NCBI GenBank assembly: GCA_955652845.1
Contig: CATPBY010000543.1
Location: 1 to 5,158, forward strand
Source: an uncultured Terriglobales bacterium
GTDB taxonomy: Bacteria > Acidobacteriota > Terriglobia > Terriglobales > Acidobacteriaceae
Length of the DNA stretch: 5,158 nucleotides
Direction: 5' to 3'
Each line of letters begins with the position of its first letter. The first letter of the stretch is position 1. The position numbers were made by a program, and so were the translations under genes. The notes below the pieces were generated by a model that was given only the letters and a program-made list of their open reading frames with translations, had not been told where the DNA came from and made no database searches. Shown piece after piece: positions 5,131-5,158 of the stretch.

Positions 5131-5158
5131 ATGGCAGACAAGGCTCTCACCGAGGCCA
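5131..5158 (+). CDS. Start of an unidentified plus-strand gene (partial, leaves the window)
   Basis: An ATG with a well placed GAGGA opens a frame reading MADKALTEA up to the window edge. It follows the acyltransferase gene on the same strand after 195 bases, a gap that makes shared transcription uncertain. Nine residues are too few to recognise a family. The good ribosome site and the charged, helix-like beginning make a real gene likely. Confidence 0.6.

Overview
The window looks like chromosomal DNA of moderately high GC from a free-living bacterium. I would guess Acidobacteriota. This rests on the general character of the protein families and on intergenic sequence of the 'accgcag..gaag..aaaggacgcaaag' kind. 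It is an inference from memory, not a search result. Intact genes cover almost the whole window. I see no rRNA, tRNA, CRISPR array, transposase or phage gene.

Layout. Four complete genes lie on the minus strand; read 5' to 3' on that strand they run from position 3773 down to 75. (1) 3773-2961 encodes a secreted protein with a cupredoxin-like region and a carboxypeptidase-regulatory/transthyretin-like end. (2) 2859-2023 encodes a TauE/SafE-type permease of about eight membrane segments. (3) 2021-1629 encodes a small three-segment DUF1634 membrane protein. Its GTG start lies one base after the permease stop, and its strong Shine-Dalgarno site lies inside the last permease codons. (4) 1421-75 encodes a complete class III PLP-dependent aminotransferase, set off by a 207-base gap with repeats and a possible promoter of its own. 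A further minus-strand gene may begin at position 37 and run off the left edge.

A 232-base divergent promoter region (3774-4005) separates this block from a plus-strand gene at 4006-4935. That gene encodes a GNAT-fold acyltransferase of the COG3375 type with a long C-terminal extension. A 195-base gap holding an extended imperfect hairpin follows. A new plus-strand gene with a good ribosome binding site then starts at 5131 and leaves the window after nine codons.

How the genes may work together. The permease and DUF1634 protein are almost certainly translationally coupled and probably form one membrane complex. TauE/SafE proteins export sulfite, sulfoacetate or other small organic anions. 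The aminotransferase resembles those annotated as taurine:2-oxoglutarate or taurine:pyruvate transaminases. A link to organosulfonate or small amino-acid metabolism is therefore possible, but no sulfoacetaldehyde-processing gene is visible, so it remains a hypothesis. No clearly new system is evident. The most interesting items are the permease/DUF1634 pair, the altered copper-site spacing in the secreted protein, the cysteine cluster of the aminotransferase and the hairpin at 4983-5030.
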